Shown: positions 22,826-32,966 of the stretch, one piece after another | Position numbering within the stretch: position 1 is the first letter of the stretch | How the letters are laid out: each line of letters begins with the position of its first letter | NCBI GenBank assembly: GCA_009599575.1 | Contig: VWND01000017.1 | Coordinates: 700,236 to 764,235 of the forward strand | DNA: 64,000 nucleotides | From: Blumeriella jaapii | Lineage: Eukaryota > Ascomycota > Leotiomycetes > Helotiales > Drepanopezizaceae | Direction of reading: 5' to 3' | Program-made: the position numbers and the translations under genes | The notes under the pieces: generated by a model | The model's input: the letters and a program-made list of their open reading frames with translations, nothing else | The model's database searches: none | Told to the model about the DNA's origin: nothing

Positions 22826-22914
22826 GTGGAAGAGAAAGAGCGAGAGCGAGAGCACGAACAAGAGAAAGAGCAAGAGCGAGAGCACGAACAAGAGCAAGAG
22901 CAAGAGCAGGACAG
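22826..22914. repeat. GAGCAA/GAGCGA hexamer repeat with a duplicated block
   Basis: Purine-rich imperfect hexamers; the block AAAGAGCAAGAGCGAGAGCA occurs with a near copy just upstream, followed by CGAACAAGAG words. Confidence 0.7.
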
Positions 22915-23099
22915 GAGCGTCACGAGATTCGCGTCGACTCGACTCGGCTGGTGGCGCCGACGCGCGGTGGGGCATCGACGGCGATCGTGGGCCCGTGGGA
23001 TGCAGGATCGACGATGCTTCTATTCCGGGACATCCTTTCCCCGATCGGACGGACCACCGCGGCGGTCGGAGCGAGCAATGACGAGTCGACAGCAGTGCC

Positions 23100-23225
23100 G
23101 ACGTCGTACTGTGTACGGTAACAGTGCTGTGTATGGTAACAGTGCTGTGTACTTTACGGTAACAGTGTTGTGTACTTTACGGTAACAGTACTATGTACGG
23201 TAACAATACGGTGCACGGTAACTAT
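23100..23225. repeat. GTAC / GGTAACAGTG tandem array
   Basis: About six degenerate copies of a 19-27 bp unit built from TGTACTTTACGGTAACAGTG; same GTAC-type vocabulary as at 18.9, 24.4, 28.5, 39.7 and 47.6 kb. Confidence 0.75.
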
Positions 23226-23541
23226 CCATTAAGATCCAACTTTTGCATACACAGAGTATTAATGCATTCCAAACCTATCCTATCCGCCATTTCCACCATT
23301 TCACCCATTTTACCCAGTTTCCCCCAGTTCAGTTCCCCCATTTCCCCCCCATTCCCCATTACCCCCCATTCCATCCATTTCCCCCATTACATTCCCCCCT
23401 CACCACTCTTCCACCTTCGTCCCGTTGACCGCATTCTCCCCCCCGCATCATTATCTTCGTCCTCCATCCCCATCCCCCTCCCCCCTTCCCCTTCCCCTTC
23501 CCCATCCCCTCCTCCACGGACCGGCATCCCCCCCCCCCCAA

Positions 23542-23790
23542 CTATCTGTAGCGCGTCGTGCTCCGCCTCTCCTGCACCACCACCGGCACCGGCGTGCTGT
23601 ACTGTCGGTAGGTGCTCTGGCTCAGCCGGGGCACGACCACGGGGCTCACGGCCTGGCTCGTCCTCGTCACCGACGTGTACGAGGTCCGGCCGTGGTGGTG
23701 CGAGCGGTGCGAGTGGCGGGACACCGGGCGCGGCGCGACGTACACCTCCTCGACGTAGGTGCGGCGCCGGGGCCGGGAGAAGAGACACAT
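23542..23790 (-). CDS. Small basic Arg/Ser/Tyr/His-rich protein, 82 aa
   Basis: ATG at 23790 opens MCLFSRPRRRTYVEEVYVAP, followed by RHSHRSHHHGRTSYTSVTRT and a Val/Ser/Arg/Tyr-rich tail ending TTRYR. Short fungal proteins with an MC-F-RPRR start and an EEVYV-like motif are common as hypothetical proteins. The frame is open further upstream but only through repetitive sequence without an ATG. No signal peptide or membrane segment. Function unknown; coding status is supported by amino-acid pattern only. Confidence 0.55.
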   Translation of the reverse strand: MCLFSRPRRRTYVEEVYVAPRPVSRHSHRSHHHGRTSYTSVTRTSQAVSPVVVPRLSQSTYRQYSTPVPVVVQERRSTTRYR

Positions 23791-24307
23791 GGTCGTCGTC
23801 GGCGTCGGGACCTCGGGGGCGCGCCGGATGGGGGTGCGCGAGACGCGGCGGCGATCGGCGACGGTCGAATAGGGTTGCGCAGGCGCGGCTTGAAGTAAGC
23901 AGGCGCGGTTCGAAGTAAACAAACAGGCTCGGCTCGAAGTCAACAGTCACGTCGGTGATGGCAGTCGGCGGGCGCGGGACCGAGCAGGAAAGGCAGGGAC
24001 GGCCGCGTATTTATGTCCGCCGCGCCGCCATCGACTGCGGCCGAAGCAGGACATGGCATGTCATCGCATCGCCGCCAGCTCATCTCCGCCCCCTTCTCCC
24101 TCACGGCGACGAGCCAGCCATGACCCCTACACGACGCCTATATCAGACGCCCCCTCACCACGCTACCCCGGCGAGCCGGACCCGAGCCCGCCGGCAGACC
24201 CCTCGGGGCGCTTCCGAAGAGAGTGCGGAAAGGAAAAAGAAGGGCGAGAGAATGATCTGTGGAAGAGGTACATGGACCGAAACGAGCAGAGGGGCAGGTG
24301 GGGGGGT

Positions 24308-24330
24308 GGGGGGGGGGGGGGGGGGGGGGG
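24308..24330. repeat. Poly-G tract, 23 bases
   Basis: Uninterrupted G run, preceded by GTGGGGGGGT. Strong potential for G-quadruplex structure. Confidence 0.9.
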
Positions 24331-24369
24331 TTCAAGTAGAGCCTCAGTATCACCGGCGAGGGCGTAGGG

Positions 24370-24600
24370 AGAGTACAGTGTCAGTACAGTGCAGTGCCAG
24401 CACATTACAATATAGTACTGTACAAGTGCCAGTGTAGTACTGTGCATGCAGTATAATACTGTACAAACAGTATAGTAATGTACAAGTGCCAGTATCGTAA
24501 TGTGCAAGTGCCAATATAATACTGTTCATACAGCACAGCAATGTACATACATACAGCACAGCACAGTCCTGTACAGTACAAACAGCACAACGTGGACACC
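24370..24600. repeat. GTAC / AGTGCCAG dispersed-type array
   Basis: Repeated words ATAGTACTGTACA, AAGTGCCAGT and ATACAGCACAGCA alternate over about 230 bp. Units are degenerate and about 20-30 bp long. Confidence 0.75.
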
Positions 24601-24879
24601 AAACCACCAAACCCGCCTGAACCCAGCCAAACCGCCCAAACCGCCTTGAACATGGCGGCACGTCAGCCACTGCCACGCCTGCCCGCCAGGCAGAGCTGGG
24701 GAGCCTGGCCGGGACCGCGGACAGCTGCGCCCGGCCCTGACGTCAGATGGGCGACGCGAGACCCGATCGCGAAATAACAACACCATTAAGAGCCGCGCCG
24801 GGGATGGCAGACCCGGCCCGCCTTGCTGGTGCTTGGGCTTGGGCGTCGACGCGCCGCGCGAGGTCTGGATGGCGAGGCG

Positions 24880-25055
24880 ACGGGAGCAGAGGGAGCGGTG
24901 CGGCGCGTGAGCGGAAAGGAAAAAAGCCCCAACAAAAAGATGGAGAAAAAGAACTGGAGAGAGAGACACGGGAGCAGAGGGAGCGGTGCGGCGCGTGAGC
25001 GCAAAAAAAAGATATAAAAAAAAGACGTGGAAAAAAAAAAAGACAAGAGGTGCCC
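24880..25055. repeat. Tandem duplication of about 88 bp
   Basis: A 34-bp sequence beginning ACGGGAGCAGAGGGAGCGG occurs at 24880-24913 and again at 24968-25001, 88 bp apart, followed in each copy by A-rich sequence that has diverged. Confidence 0.8.
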
Positions 25056-25920
25056 GACCGCGTCTCTCTGCTGTGCTCACGGCCGTGCCCAGATCGGGCA
25101 TCGATCTAGAGGAGATCAATAGGAGATCCTACCAGGCGCACCCTGAACCCCCCCCATCTCCAAAATAAAAAATGAAAAATGACGATTTGTGCATCGGTGT
25201 GGTGTCAAAGGTCATTTCCGCACCAGGAAACACGTGTGATTTGCGCTCTCGTTCTTCTCGTCTGGGTCTCGCGTGGGTGGTGGGTGGTTGGTGGTTGGTG
25301 GTTGGTGGTCAGTCAGGCCAGGACCGAACCATCGCGAGGAGAGGCCTGGGGCTTCGAGCAGGCCCGGCACCACGAGAATATCCGAGTGCCCGCAGGATAA
25401 TTGTGGGAAGGCAGCCAGCCCACTATTACCCGCTGCTCGCGGTGGAATCGGTCTGGCATGGTCATGTGATAGATACACAGTGGCACCACTCCCAAGCATG
25501 GCCGCACTGGCAGCACAGACGTCGTGGGCAGCAGCCAGCCCAAAAATCGCCGTGACGCGTCAACACACGCAACAAAGTGAACGGAGGGCCGAAACATGAA
25601 TTGCATGACACGCGCGGAGTAAGGAATAGACGACACCACACACATAGGTACACAGCACATACCCAGACGAAACAAACCCTTCTTCGCTCATGGGCCCCAG
25701 GCCTTCCCAACGCCCAAAGCACCGCCGGGAGTGCGCCACAGATACCAAGTGCTGCTGCAACACACATATCTACATTAGGACCGAGCCCCGACACGTGTAC
25801 ATACAGAAGTCGGGCACATAGATAGATCGTCTCCATTAACATCGCGCGCGGCCACACGGTCACCGATCCCGCCGCACGACCGGGTGGGCCGAGGATCCGA
25901 ACCAGAGGCAAGCCAGGCCG

Positions 25921-27633
25921 TCATCTCGCACCGTGACCCGTTCCGTGACCCCCCGCCATGCCGCCCGACAGCTCAAACGGCGTGCCGGATCCCACTTCGG
26001 CGCTTCCCGTGCCCCCGGCGTCGTGTTCCCCGGCTCGGCCGGCGCGTACGCGTGGTACCCCGGATAGGCCGGCGCCTGCGGGGGCGGACTGCGGCTTGGG
26101 CTGGGGTTCTTGTGGTCAAAGTAGCCGGGGGACGATTGCGGGCTCGGCAGCTCGGCGGGGAGCTGCGGGCTCGGCAGCTGCGGGCTCGGCAGCTCGGCGG
26201 GAAACGAGTGTTGCGGGGACGGGGCGTAGAGCTGTGCGGGTGCGGGTCCGCGGGGAGGGCCACGGAGGGCGGGATGCTGGGAGTATGGATCGTGCGGGCC
26301 GGGCCCTCGAGCAGCGCCGCGGGACATCGAGTTCGGGTGGTAGACGTCGTGGGGCCCGGGGCCTCGCGAAGGACCTCGCGGTGTCATGCCATCGTGGTAG
26401 CCATTCGGGCTGGGTCCTCGGGACGGTCCCCCGGGGGGGCGCGTTGGGGGCAAAGCTGTGGGGGCCGGGCATCGCATTCGGGTATGGAGGGTTCGGAGGA
26501 GGCCGACCGCGGTTCGCGTACTGGTCTTCCCCGTACGGACGGGGTGGCTGTCTGGGACCGTAGCCAGCGCCGGCGCCGCCCGCAGGCGGCGCGTACATGT
26601 CCTGCGACGGCGTGGAATCGTAGCCCCGGGCGTGCGCGGCGTAACCTCCCGGCGAGGCCTGGCCATCGTATCCCATCGAGGGGGGACCTCTATACCCGGC
26701 GCGGCCTGGCCCGCCCATGCCGGGGCGGGCGACGCCAGTCTCCCATTCACGTTGTACGCAGACGGCGTCGGCCCCCGCCCGTCGCCGGGCACACCCATGT
26801 GCCCGTGATGGGCGCCGGCCGGTCGTGCGTGCGCTCCGTACGGGCTCTGACTGCGCGTTTCCCGGTCCATCGGGCTCGGGGGAGCACTCGGCGCCGCCGC
26901 CGCCATCAGCGGCGTCGTCTGGCTCGTGAGAGGATCCAGCGCCTTCAGCTCGACGGCCTCCTCCTCCTCCTCGACATACGTCTTCTTGGCCGAGTCCCAG
27001 CTCGGCATGGGGGGTAAGGCATCGGCACTCAGCGCCACCGCCGGCTTGGACTCGACATACAGTCCGTTCTGGCCCACCTCGAACTGGGCAAACTGCGGCG
27101 GGGCCGGTTTGGTCGCCGCGAGCGGCATGAAGGTGCCCGCCGACGGTCCATGTGAAGGGGCCGCTCCGGCCATCATCGGCGGCGGCGCCTGGTATCTTGG
27201 GTATGCGGCGGACGGTGCCGCGGCGAACGCGCGGTCCATGGGCTTGGGCGGCTTGCCCTTCTTCCCGGCGCAGCTGTTCCCTCCACAGCAATCGCAGCAA
27301 CTCAGGAAGGAAAAGCAGGTGCAGCAGCAGGAGGCGCCGCAGCAGCACACCCGGCCGACACAGGTGAGGACCGAGAGGAGGATGAGGCCGCCGACGACAA
27401 TGACGGCGATGACGGGCCACCTGCGACCGTTAGCAGAGTCGGGGACGGCGGCGTGGGAGCGGGCACACGAACTTGCAATAATTGGCGTTCATGCAATTGT
27501 CCCAGCTGGAGAACGAGTTCTTCACCCCAGTCACGCTGGTCTGGATGTCTCTCTGCCGTAGCAGGCTCGTGAGCCATCGCTCTCCGAGTCCCCTCCGCAC
27601 GCTGTGGTGCATCGCTGTCGTGATGTGCGGCAT
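25921..27633 (-). CDS. Fibroin-3-related fungal membrane protein, with several apparent frameshifts
   Basis: Single-pass membrane protein with a long Pro/Gly-rich cytoplasmic tail. Exon 1 (27473-27633) encodes MPHITTAMHHSVRRGLG to NSFSSWDNCMNANYCK; a 52-nt intron (27421-27472, GTTCGT...CGCAG with GCTAAC branch) joins it to WPVIAVIVVGGLILLSVL, the membrane segment, directly followed by a Cys cluster (CCCGASCCCTCFSFLSCC). This arrangement matches the fibroin-3-related family of Pezizomycotina. The tail is readable only by changing frame near 26750, near the C7/G run at about 26440, and probably at a G run near 26020, after which it ends GTPFELSGG to HGTGHGAR, stop at 25921. Without the last change the frame would run to 25860. 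The first and last shifts have missing-base polarity; the middle one needs one extra base or two missing ones. Function in the family is unknown. Confidence 0.75.
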
Positions 27634-28675
27634 GGTGAGGTTCGCAGGCGTACGAGTGCACAGAATGGGCGATGCCAGCGGTCAAGCCGGCCTTCGAGTG
27701 CGAGAAGAGGAGCCCGTGGAATCCCTCTGCTACTCCATCACACCGGCAGAGCTCGAGCGTGTATTGCGACGGCGCCCGTCGTCGCGGGAGGGGGGGGGGC
27801 TGTGATGAAGAAGAATAGACGAAACGACGGTGGACTTGTCAAGACCAAACGCGATGTGACGGCTGGGCAGCGGTCTGTGCCGGGAAGTCAATTCGAGCAG
27901 CGGGGGGGGGGAGATAGACGCTGGCTGCGCAGCTCGACAGCGCGTACAGCAGAAGCAGAGGAGGGAGGTTGGTACAGTAGGTAGAGAGGGAGGGAGGGAG
28001 GTCGGTTTGTCGGTTTGTCGGTTTGTCGGTCGGTCAGTCGGTCGGTCGGTCGGTTGGGAGGTGAGCGAGTGTTGTAACGAAGGTCGAGGTCGCAGAAAAG
28101 AAAAGGAGTCACGATAGTTCGAAGATGTGATGCGCCCGCACAAGTGGATTCTCGCAATCAATCCCGCATCTGCTCGAGCCTTCTGGCCTGGCCCCTGACT
28201 AAACCTAAGCGCGAGATACGAGATACAAATCTTGTCAAGAACCCATTGGCTCGGGGGCACGCGGCGGAGGTGGTTACAGGCAGAGTGCCATCCATACAGT
28301 CCATACAGTACATACATGCGATGAGGCGTGAATGGTCCCTCTCCCAACTCGAAGCCAGATCTTTGGCTCCCTCCCAGTCCAGGCTTCCTACTGTACGTAC
28401 GGTACCGTCCTGTCATGTACATCTCCACCCAGTTCCAAAATCGATTAAAGTATCGGGTACGATCTGATCTCGGGTGTTGGTGAAATGTGCTACTCGTTGA
28501 CGAACTCCCACGCTCACCAGGTACCTAGCTACAGTACAGTACAGTACAGTAAAGTATGGTCCGGTCCGGTCCGGTGCATGCGGTAGGTAGCTGGCCGTCC
28601 CAGCTCCCGTGCGAGCAGCGAGCTCTCTCATCCAGCAGACGGTGCCCCTCGGTCGTCAACTCCCCGGCGCAAGGC
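27634..28675. other. Intergenic region upstream of the fibroin-3-like gene
   Basis: No gene supported. Contains (TCGG)n and GGTTTGTCGG repeats at 27990-28055, a GTAC-type group at 28295-28320 and 28528-28570 ending in CCGGTCCGGTCCGGT, and the promoter of the fibroin-3-like gene. Confidence 0.5.
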
Positions 28676-29443
28676 TCATGATAGATGCAACAGCGCAGCA
28701 GCCGTGGCGCTCCCCGCCGTCTGAATCGCCTCTCTCGCCCTCACGCTCCGGCACTGCTTCTTGTGGAACGGCCAATGCTTGCCCTGGCACTCTTTGGAGC
28801 AGTATCTACCGGAGGTGCACAGCACAGATTAGCCGCCCAGTCCAACAAGCCACCAGCAGGTGAAGAGCACTCACGCCGCCGTCTTGCACCCAGTGCACGC
28901 CTTCACCCCCTCGACACTTCCACACGCCGCCGCACAGCTCTTCCGCCAGTCCCTGACGATGTCCACGATGCCCGGCGCCCCCGCCAACAGCGTCCGTAGT
29001 GCCGTCCCAGCCTCGGCGTAACACGCACCGGTCGAGACGCAGACTGGTGCGGCGTAGTCGATGATGGTGGGCTCTTTGCCTGCCGCGCCACGCCCACGGT
29101 CAGCTTTTGCCGGCGCGGCGAATGCAAAATGGGAGTGGTACTCACCCGGCAGGACCTTCGTGGTAACCTCTCCCTCACCCCCGACGTACACCAAGGCGTG
29201 GGCCCTCTCCTTGCAGACGACGCACGACATGGCTCCATCCTGCAGGATGTCCAGCGCGTGTTTCGCCGTCAGGTGTTTGCGGAATGTGGTCCGGGCCGCG
29301 AAGCCTTGAAAGTCTGTGGCCTTCACTTCGTCCAGGAGGGAGACCGGTGCTTGCTCGTCCCAGTTGAACTCGGTGGTCATCTCGTGGTCTCGCGGGTCTC
29401 CGACGACGACGACGTACTTGAACGGGCGCATAGGTTCCGGCAT
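28676..29443 (-). CDS. MYND-type zinc-finger protein
   Basis: Exons 29146-29443, 28875-29079 and 28676-28805, with introns of 66 nt (GTGAGT...GGCAG, branch CTGAC) and 69 nt (GTGAGT...GGTAG). The spliced product of 210 aa ends with a MYND finger: CGSVEGVKACTGCKTAAYC followed by SKECQGKHWPFHKKQC, with the Cys pairs, Trp and His-Lys in family order. The middle has a second Cys pair (CVVCKERAHALVYVGG). MYND fingers bind proline-rich peptides and act as adaptors, often with regulators of transcription or protein turnover. The start is uncertain: ATG at 29443 (MPEPMRPFKYVVVV) is the conservative choice, but the frame continues upstream to about 29620, where GCTAAC...AATAG and GTAAGT words suggest extra short 5' exons. 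A disrupted relative lies just upstream on the same strand. Confidence 0.8.
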
Positions 29444-29899
29444 CCTGATTTCGGGACGAGGATGCGTGAGCCTGTCGTGAACTTCAACGAAGAGGTTGGC
29501 GGGGAGAGAGTGGAAGCGTAGGTAGGTGGGTGTACTTACAGGTAAATGTGTGAGGTAGAAACTATTTTCGTTAGCGCGCTTTCCCGCAACCATCAATTCA
29601 CTCAATATGGCAGGAAGTGGCATAATAACAAATCCACCCAAAGAAAGCAGCCATAGAAAGCAGAGAGTCTTATATGAGTTTCAAAACGTACGTAGGACGA
29701 AATTCGTTCGCAAGTTTTCGAGATCGTCACCCTGTTCCCTCCTTTCGCCGTGGCAAATCTAGCTACCGCCGTCTGCGCATGTAGCAATCACTCCCCGGCC
29801 CTCAGGCAAACACATCCTCCGTGAGCCGCAAATACAGTTGCCGTTGCTGTACAGTACGCGTCGCAATCAAATGTAGCAAATCTCCACCCCAATCCCCCG

Positions 29900-30632
29900 A
29901 GCAGTGAAACGAATCATCCAAGACCAGTCCATCCCATTGAACCGGCCCTCAGCTTTCTCCTTCTGAAAGCACTTGCACTCCACCTTGTGCTCCCGCCGCA
30001 CTTGGTCTGGCACTCTCTACCACAGAAGCATAGGAGGAGCCAGCCAGAGCCGAGGAGAGAACAGCTGAGTGTCAACTTGTCCCAGCCTCCAGCCTCTGGC
30101 ATCCCGCGCCCAACATCACGGCCTCGGTCCATCCACACGTGCGCCACCCCTTCATCCGATCAGCATCCTCGACACGCCGCTGCCGCTGAACCATAGTACA
30201 AGCGAGTACACCCAGGGCTGCCGTCACCTTGACGAAACCCTTGCCGGCAGTCGAGCACAGTGGAACCGCGAGATCGAGGAGCATGGGCTGACCGCTCTGG
30301 TGGCAGACGTGAACTAGCATTCCAAGATGCGTGGCCTAGGCCATTGTATTCGCGTCTTCCTGGCAGAAGATGCACGCGCAGCACCGGGAACCAGTCAATG
30401 CGCTGCTCGTGCTGCTTCTAGATCTTGGTGTCGAGCGCACGGAGCTTGTCGAGGAGTTTGACGTCTTAATCGTTGTCTCGAGGGGCGAAGAGGGAAGCTG
30501 GGGCCTGGACGTCGTCAACTGCATGTACTTCTGAACGATCGGGTCGTAGGCGCCGCCCATACCGCCGATTCCTTCTGGTACTGTAGATCTCTGATTCCAA
30601 GTACATGGTTGATTGTGGTCATGTTCTCGGAA
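29900..30632 (-). pseudogene. Disrupted MYND-finger paralogue
   Basis: Reading from about 30622 (MTTINHVLGIRDLQYQKE), recognisable pieces follow in changing frames: GGAYDPIVQKYMQLTTS; DVKLLDKLRALDTKI then a TAG and KQHEQRIDWFPVL; CACIFCQEDANTM; then LLDLAVPLCSTAGKGFVKV, which aligns with IIDYAAPVCVSTGACYAEA of the neighbouring gene; and finally ECQTK and RREHKVECKCFQKEKAEG, which become a MYND finger half (CQ-TKW-RREHK-EC) if one G is missing. Several frame changes have missing-base polarity, but two in-frame TAG codons are not explained that way. Either a decaying tandem duplicate or a gene hidden by sequence deletions plus introns. Confidence 0.5.
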
Positions 30633-31341
30633 ACGCTTCCGAATTTGATTTTGCTTCGAGTTAGACGTGGAGTTGAAAGAGGATAGATATAGGGAAAACT
30701 GGAAACTGGACGTAGGAGCATCTTTGCAGTGTGAGATAAGCGGAATTGGCTGCACATGATCTCCGTTGCTACCACAAAATATGATGCAGTAAAGACTAGT
30801 CTTAATCGTTGTATGGACTCCGCATATCGTTTTTACCAACGGTTCACCGTGTGAGAACGTCGGTGGTATTAGGTACGACATGTCCTCTAAGTAGTATCAC
30901 GTGACGTAAACATGACACTACCGGCCCCTCGAACACCGAGAGGGCAAATACGTTGAAGTTCGCCGTGGATAGCTATGACGGTCCACTCCCAGGCATTCTT
31001 CGTAGTGTGCTCCTGATCTATGCCTTGCCCTGACATCTCCAGGAGTGCGGCTTTTGTTCTCTACCACGCTTACGATAGGCTCAAGTGCCACTGAGACACA
31101 ACGTTACCCCCCCTGAGACACAACGTTGCTCACTTTTTAGACTCGCTTAGCATTGTTGACATGACCGTACTGTACATTATAACCTTCCAAGGCAAAATCA
31201 TAGACAGGCTCAAAGCTACTCTCGCTTTTCTTTCAAAAAGAATGACAACAAGTCAAGAAGACTCGGTGTAAACGTTCGTTACTCTACAGCATCTACTGCC
31301 GTTATCATCAATTTACATGTACATTTTCATTTCCAACCGAG
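30633..31341. other. Intergenic region, 0.7 kb
   Basis: No gene. A direct repeat CTGAGACACAACGTT lies near 31091 and 31112. Otherwise nothing notable. Confidence 0.5.
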
Positions 31342-32966
31342 TCAAGGCCACATGCTTAACTCAAACCATATACCCATCCTCGGGGGCCCAAATATGGTAC
31401 TGATGTCATCCCGATAGCATTCGCCCTCTCTCAACTTTCGCTTCCATTTCGAGACTCCGGTCTCCAACGCCAGGGCGCTGTGAGTCCAAGTTCCACCACC
31501 AACGGCCACATGTCGTCTGAATACAATGTTCCACGCAAAACTACTCGCCCACGTTCCTACAAAATGGCTAGATCTCAACATCACCATATAGTCAACCAAA
31601 GCTTGCTGATCCCATGACAGCACCTCGAGCTCTTCTAACGTGTCCGCGTAGGCTGGATCTGATTCCAACAATTGATACTTCGTCGTCACTGTCAAGCCCA
31701 ACTTCGCCGCCTGGGTCGTAAATCGTTTGATGTCAGACTGAGATCCACACGCGAGATAAATGAGCTTGAGATTTTTGTCTTGCGATTCTTTCAAGTACGC
31801 GGTGCTCTGCTCATCGTAAGATGCAAAGTTGGCCGCTTGAGCGTCAACATCGTTTCGCCTGTGCGTCAGGATCTCGTTGTTAGCAGACGTCTACATGTTG
31901 AGATCGAGACCAAATCGTAACTGTTTCCAAAGCAAACTCAAAACGATACCTCGGATTGCGAGAAATCATGGAGGGGTGGGTGAAGATTGGAGAGGCCGAC
32001 TTACAGGTGAACTCCGAGAAATTTCCCACTCTGAGGCACCCCCGTCTTCCCTGCCTCTAGACCAAGCCCATGCGCCTTGTTCAACGCGTAGAGCGTCTTC
32101 GCTGCAAGCCGAAGAATGTGGTGTTCAAAACGAAGAATACGACCGAAGGTCGCCGTGAACGACGGGTCATCGTGAAGAATTGGCCACTCGAACAAAGAAG
32201 GCTCGAGGGTCACGAGAATGGGCGAGACCCCAACGGTCACGCCCGAAGGTCCGTCTTCAACCAGCCATGCGTCGAATAAGGACCGCCAGGTAGACGGGAA
32301 GTCCATGACTCTATCCTCTCGGAACACATCCCCCAGATCTCTGGGCATCAAGTCTACCTTGTGGACTGGTGCGACGAAGTCCGCCACGGGGATGATTTTG
32401 ATCTGGGGGCAAGCCTTGGACAGTGAAGCAATGAAGAAGTCTTGATCAAAAATGTACGTGAAAGGATGTGTGGTTTCAGTCACAAGTTCTATCAGACCCT
32501 CGCTTCGAGCCTTGATTTGAGGGACGACGAGGGACGTGGCTTGACCGAAAATCAGCGAGTGAAAGTTTCTCCGGACAGACAGTAACTCACCTCCGGCTTC
32601 GATCGCATATCGAATGCATGTCAAGACATAGTTCCTGATGTTGCCCACCCCTCCGAAAACGTCCTCGCATCGGATCGTCAGGGCTGGCGTCCATTTCTTG
32701 CTGCTACACATGTCGCGAAGAGGCCCGTCATCGAATGGGCCATCAATTTCCCATTGCACAGCTTCCCGTATGAATTGGGTCCTCGATGTCAAAGTATCTG
32801 CGACGTCTGGCTGTCCTATCTCCTTGATCAAGATATCATCAGAAAATGAGGTTCCCGATGCCGAACATATCGTCAGATAAACGTAGCTCAAAGCAATCAA
32901 GAACGCGACAGGTATTAACAGCTTCGCATTGCGAGCAACTCGTGCCGACAACGATATCGCTTCCAT
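31342..32966 (-). CDS. O-fucosyltransferase-like glycosyltransferase, type II membrane protein
   Basis: Three exons: 32591-32966, 32005-32539 and 31342-31858, with introns of 51 nt (in frame, GTGAGT...TCAAG) and 146 nt (GTAAGT...CACAG, branch GCTAAC), giving 475 aa. The N-terminus MEAISLSARVARNAKL plus LIPVAFLIALSYVYL is a signal anchor, pointing to Golgi lumenal orientation. Family-type blocks: EDVFGGVGNIRNYVLTCIRY, then the phrase FLGVHLRNDVDA created exactly by the splice at 32005/31858, then LKLIYLACGSQSDIKRF, and near the C-terminus HFVGTWASSFAWNIVFRRH. These resemble GDP-fucose protein O-fucosyltransferase-type enzymes of fungi (Pfam O-FucT from memory). Acceptor and donor sugar cannot be read from the sequence. 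An ATG further upstream (33059) would precede a less typical start. Confidence 0.75.

Larger units (their letters stand above)
22263..23541. other. Upstream region of the eisosome gene and spacer
   Basis: No gene. Contains (GTC)n at 22380-22430, GGTTGGGTT-type repeats at 22631-22715, GAGCAAGAGCGAGAGC-type hexamer repeats at 22826-22914, a GTAC/TAACAGTG array at 23100-23225 and a C-rich spacer at 23280-23540 with several runs of 5-10 C. Confidence 0.55.
23791..25920. other. Spacer of 2.1 kb with GTAC array, poly-G and an 88-bp duplication
   Basis: No gene called. Contains a 23-base G run at 24308-24330, a GTAC/AGTGCCAG repeat block at 24370-24600, a tandem duplication at 24880-25055, TGGTTGGTGG repeats near 25277-25310, and GC-rich sequence without coding signals. 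Confidence 0.55.
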
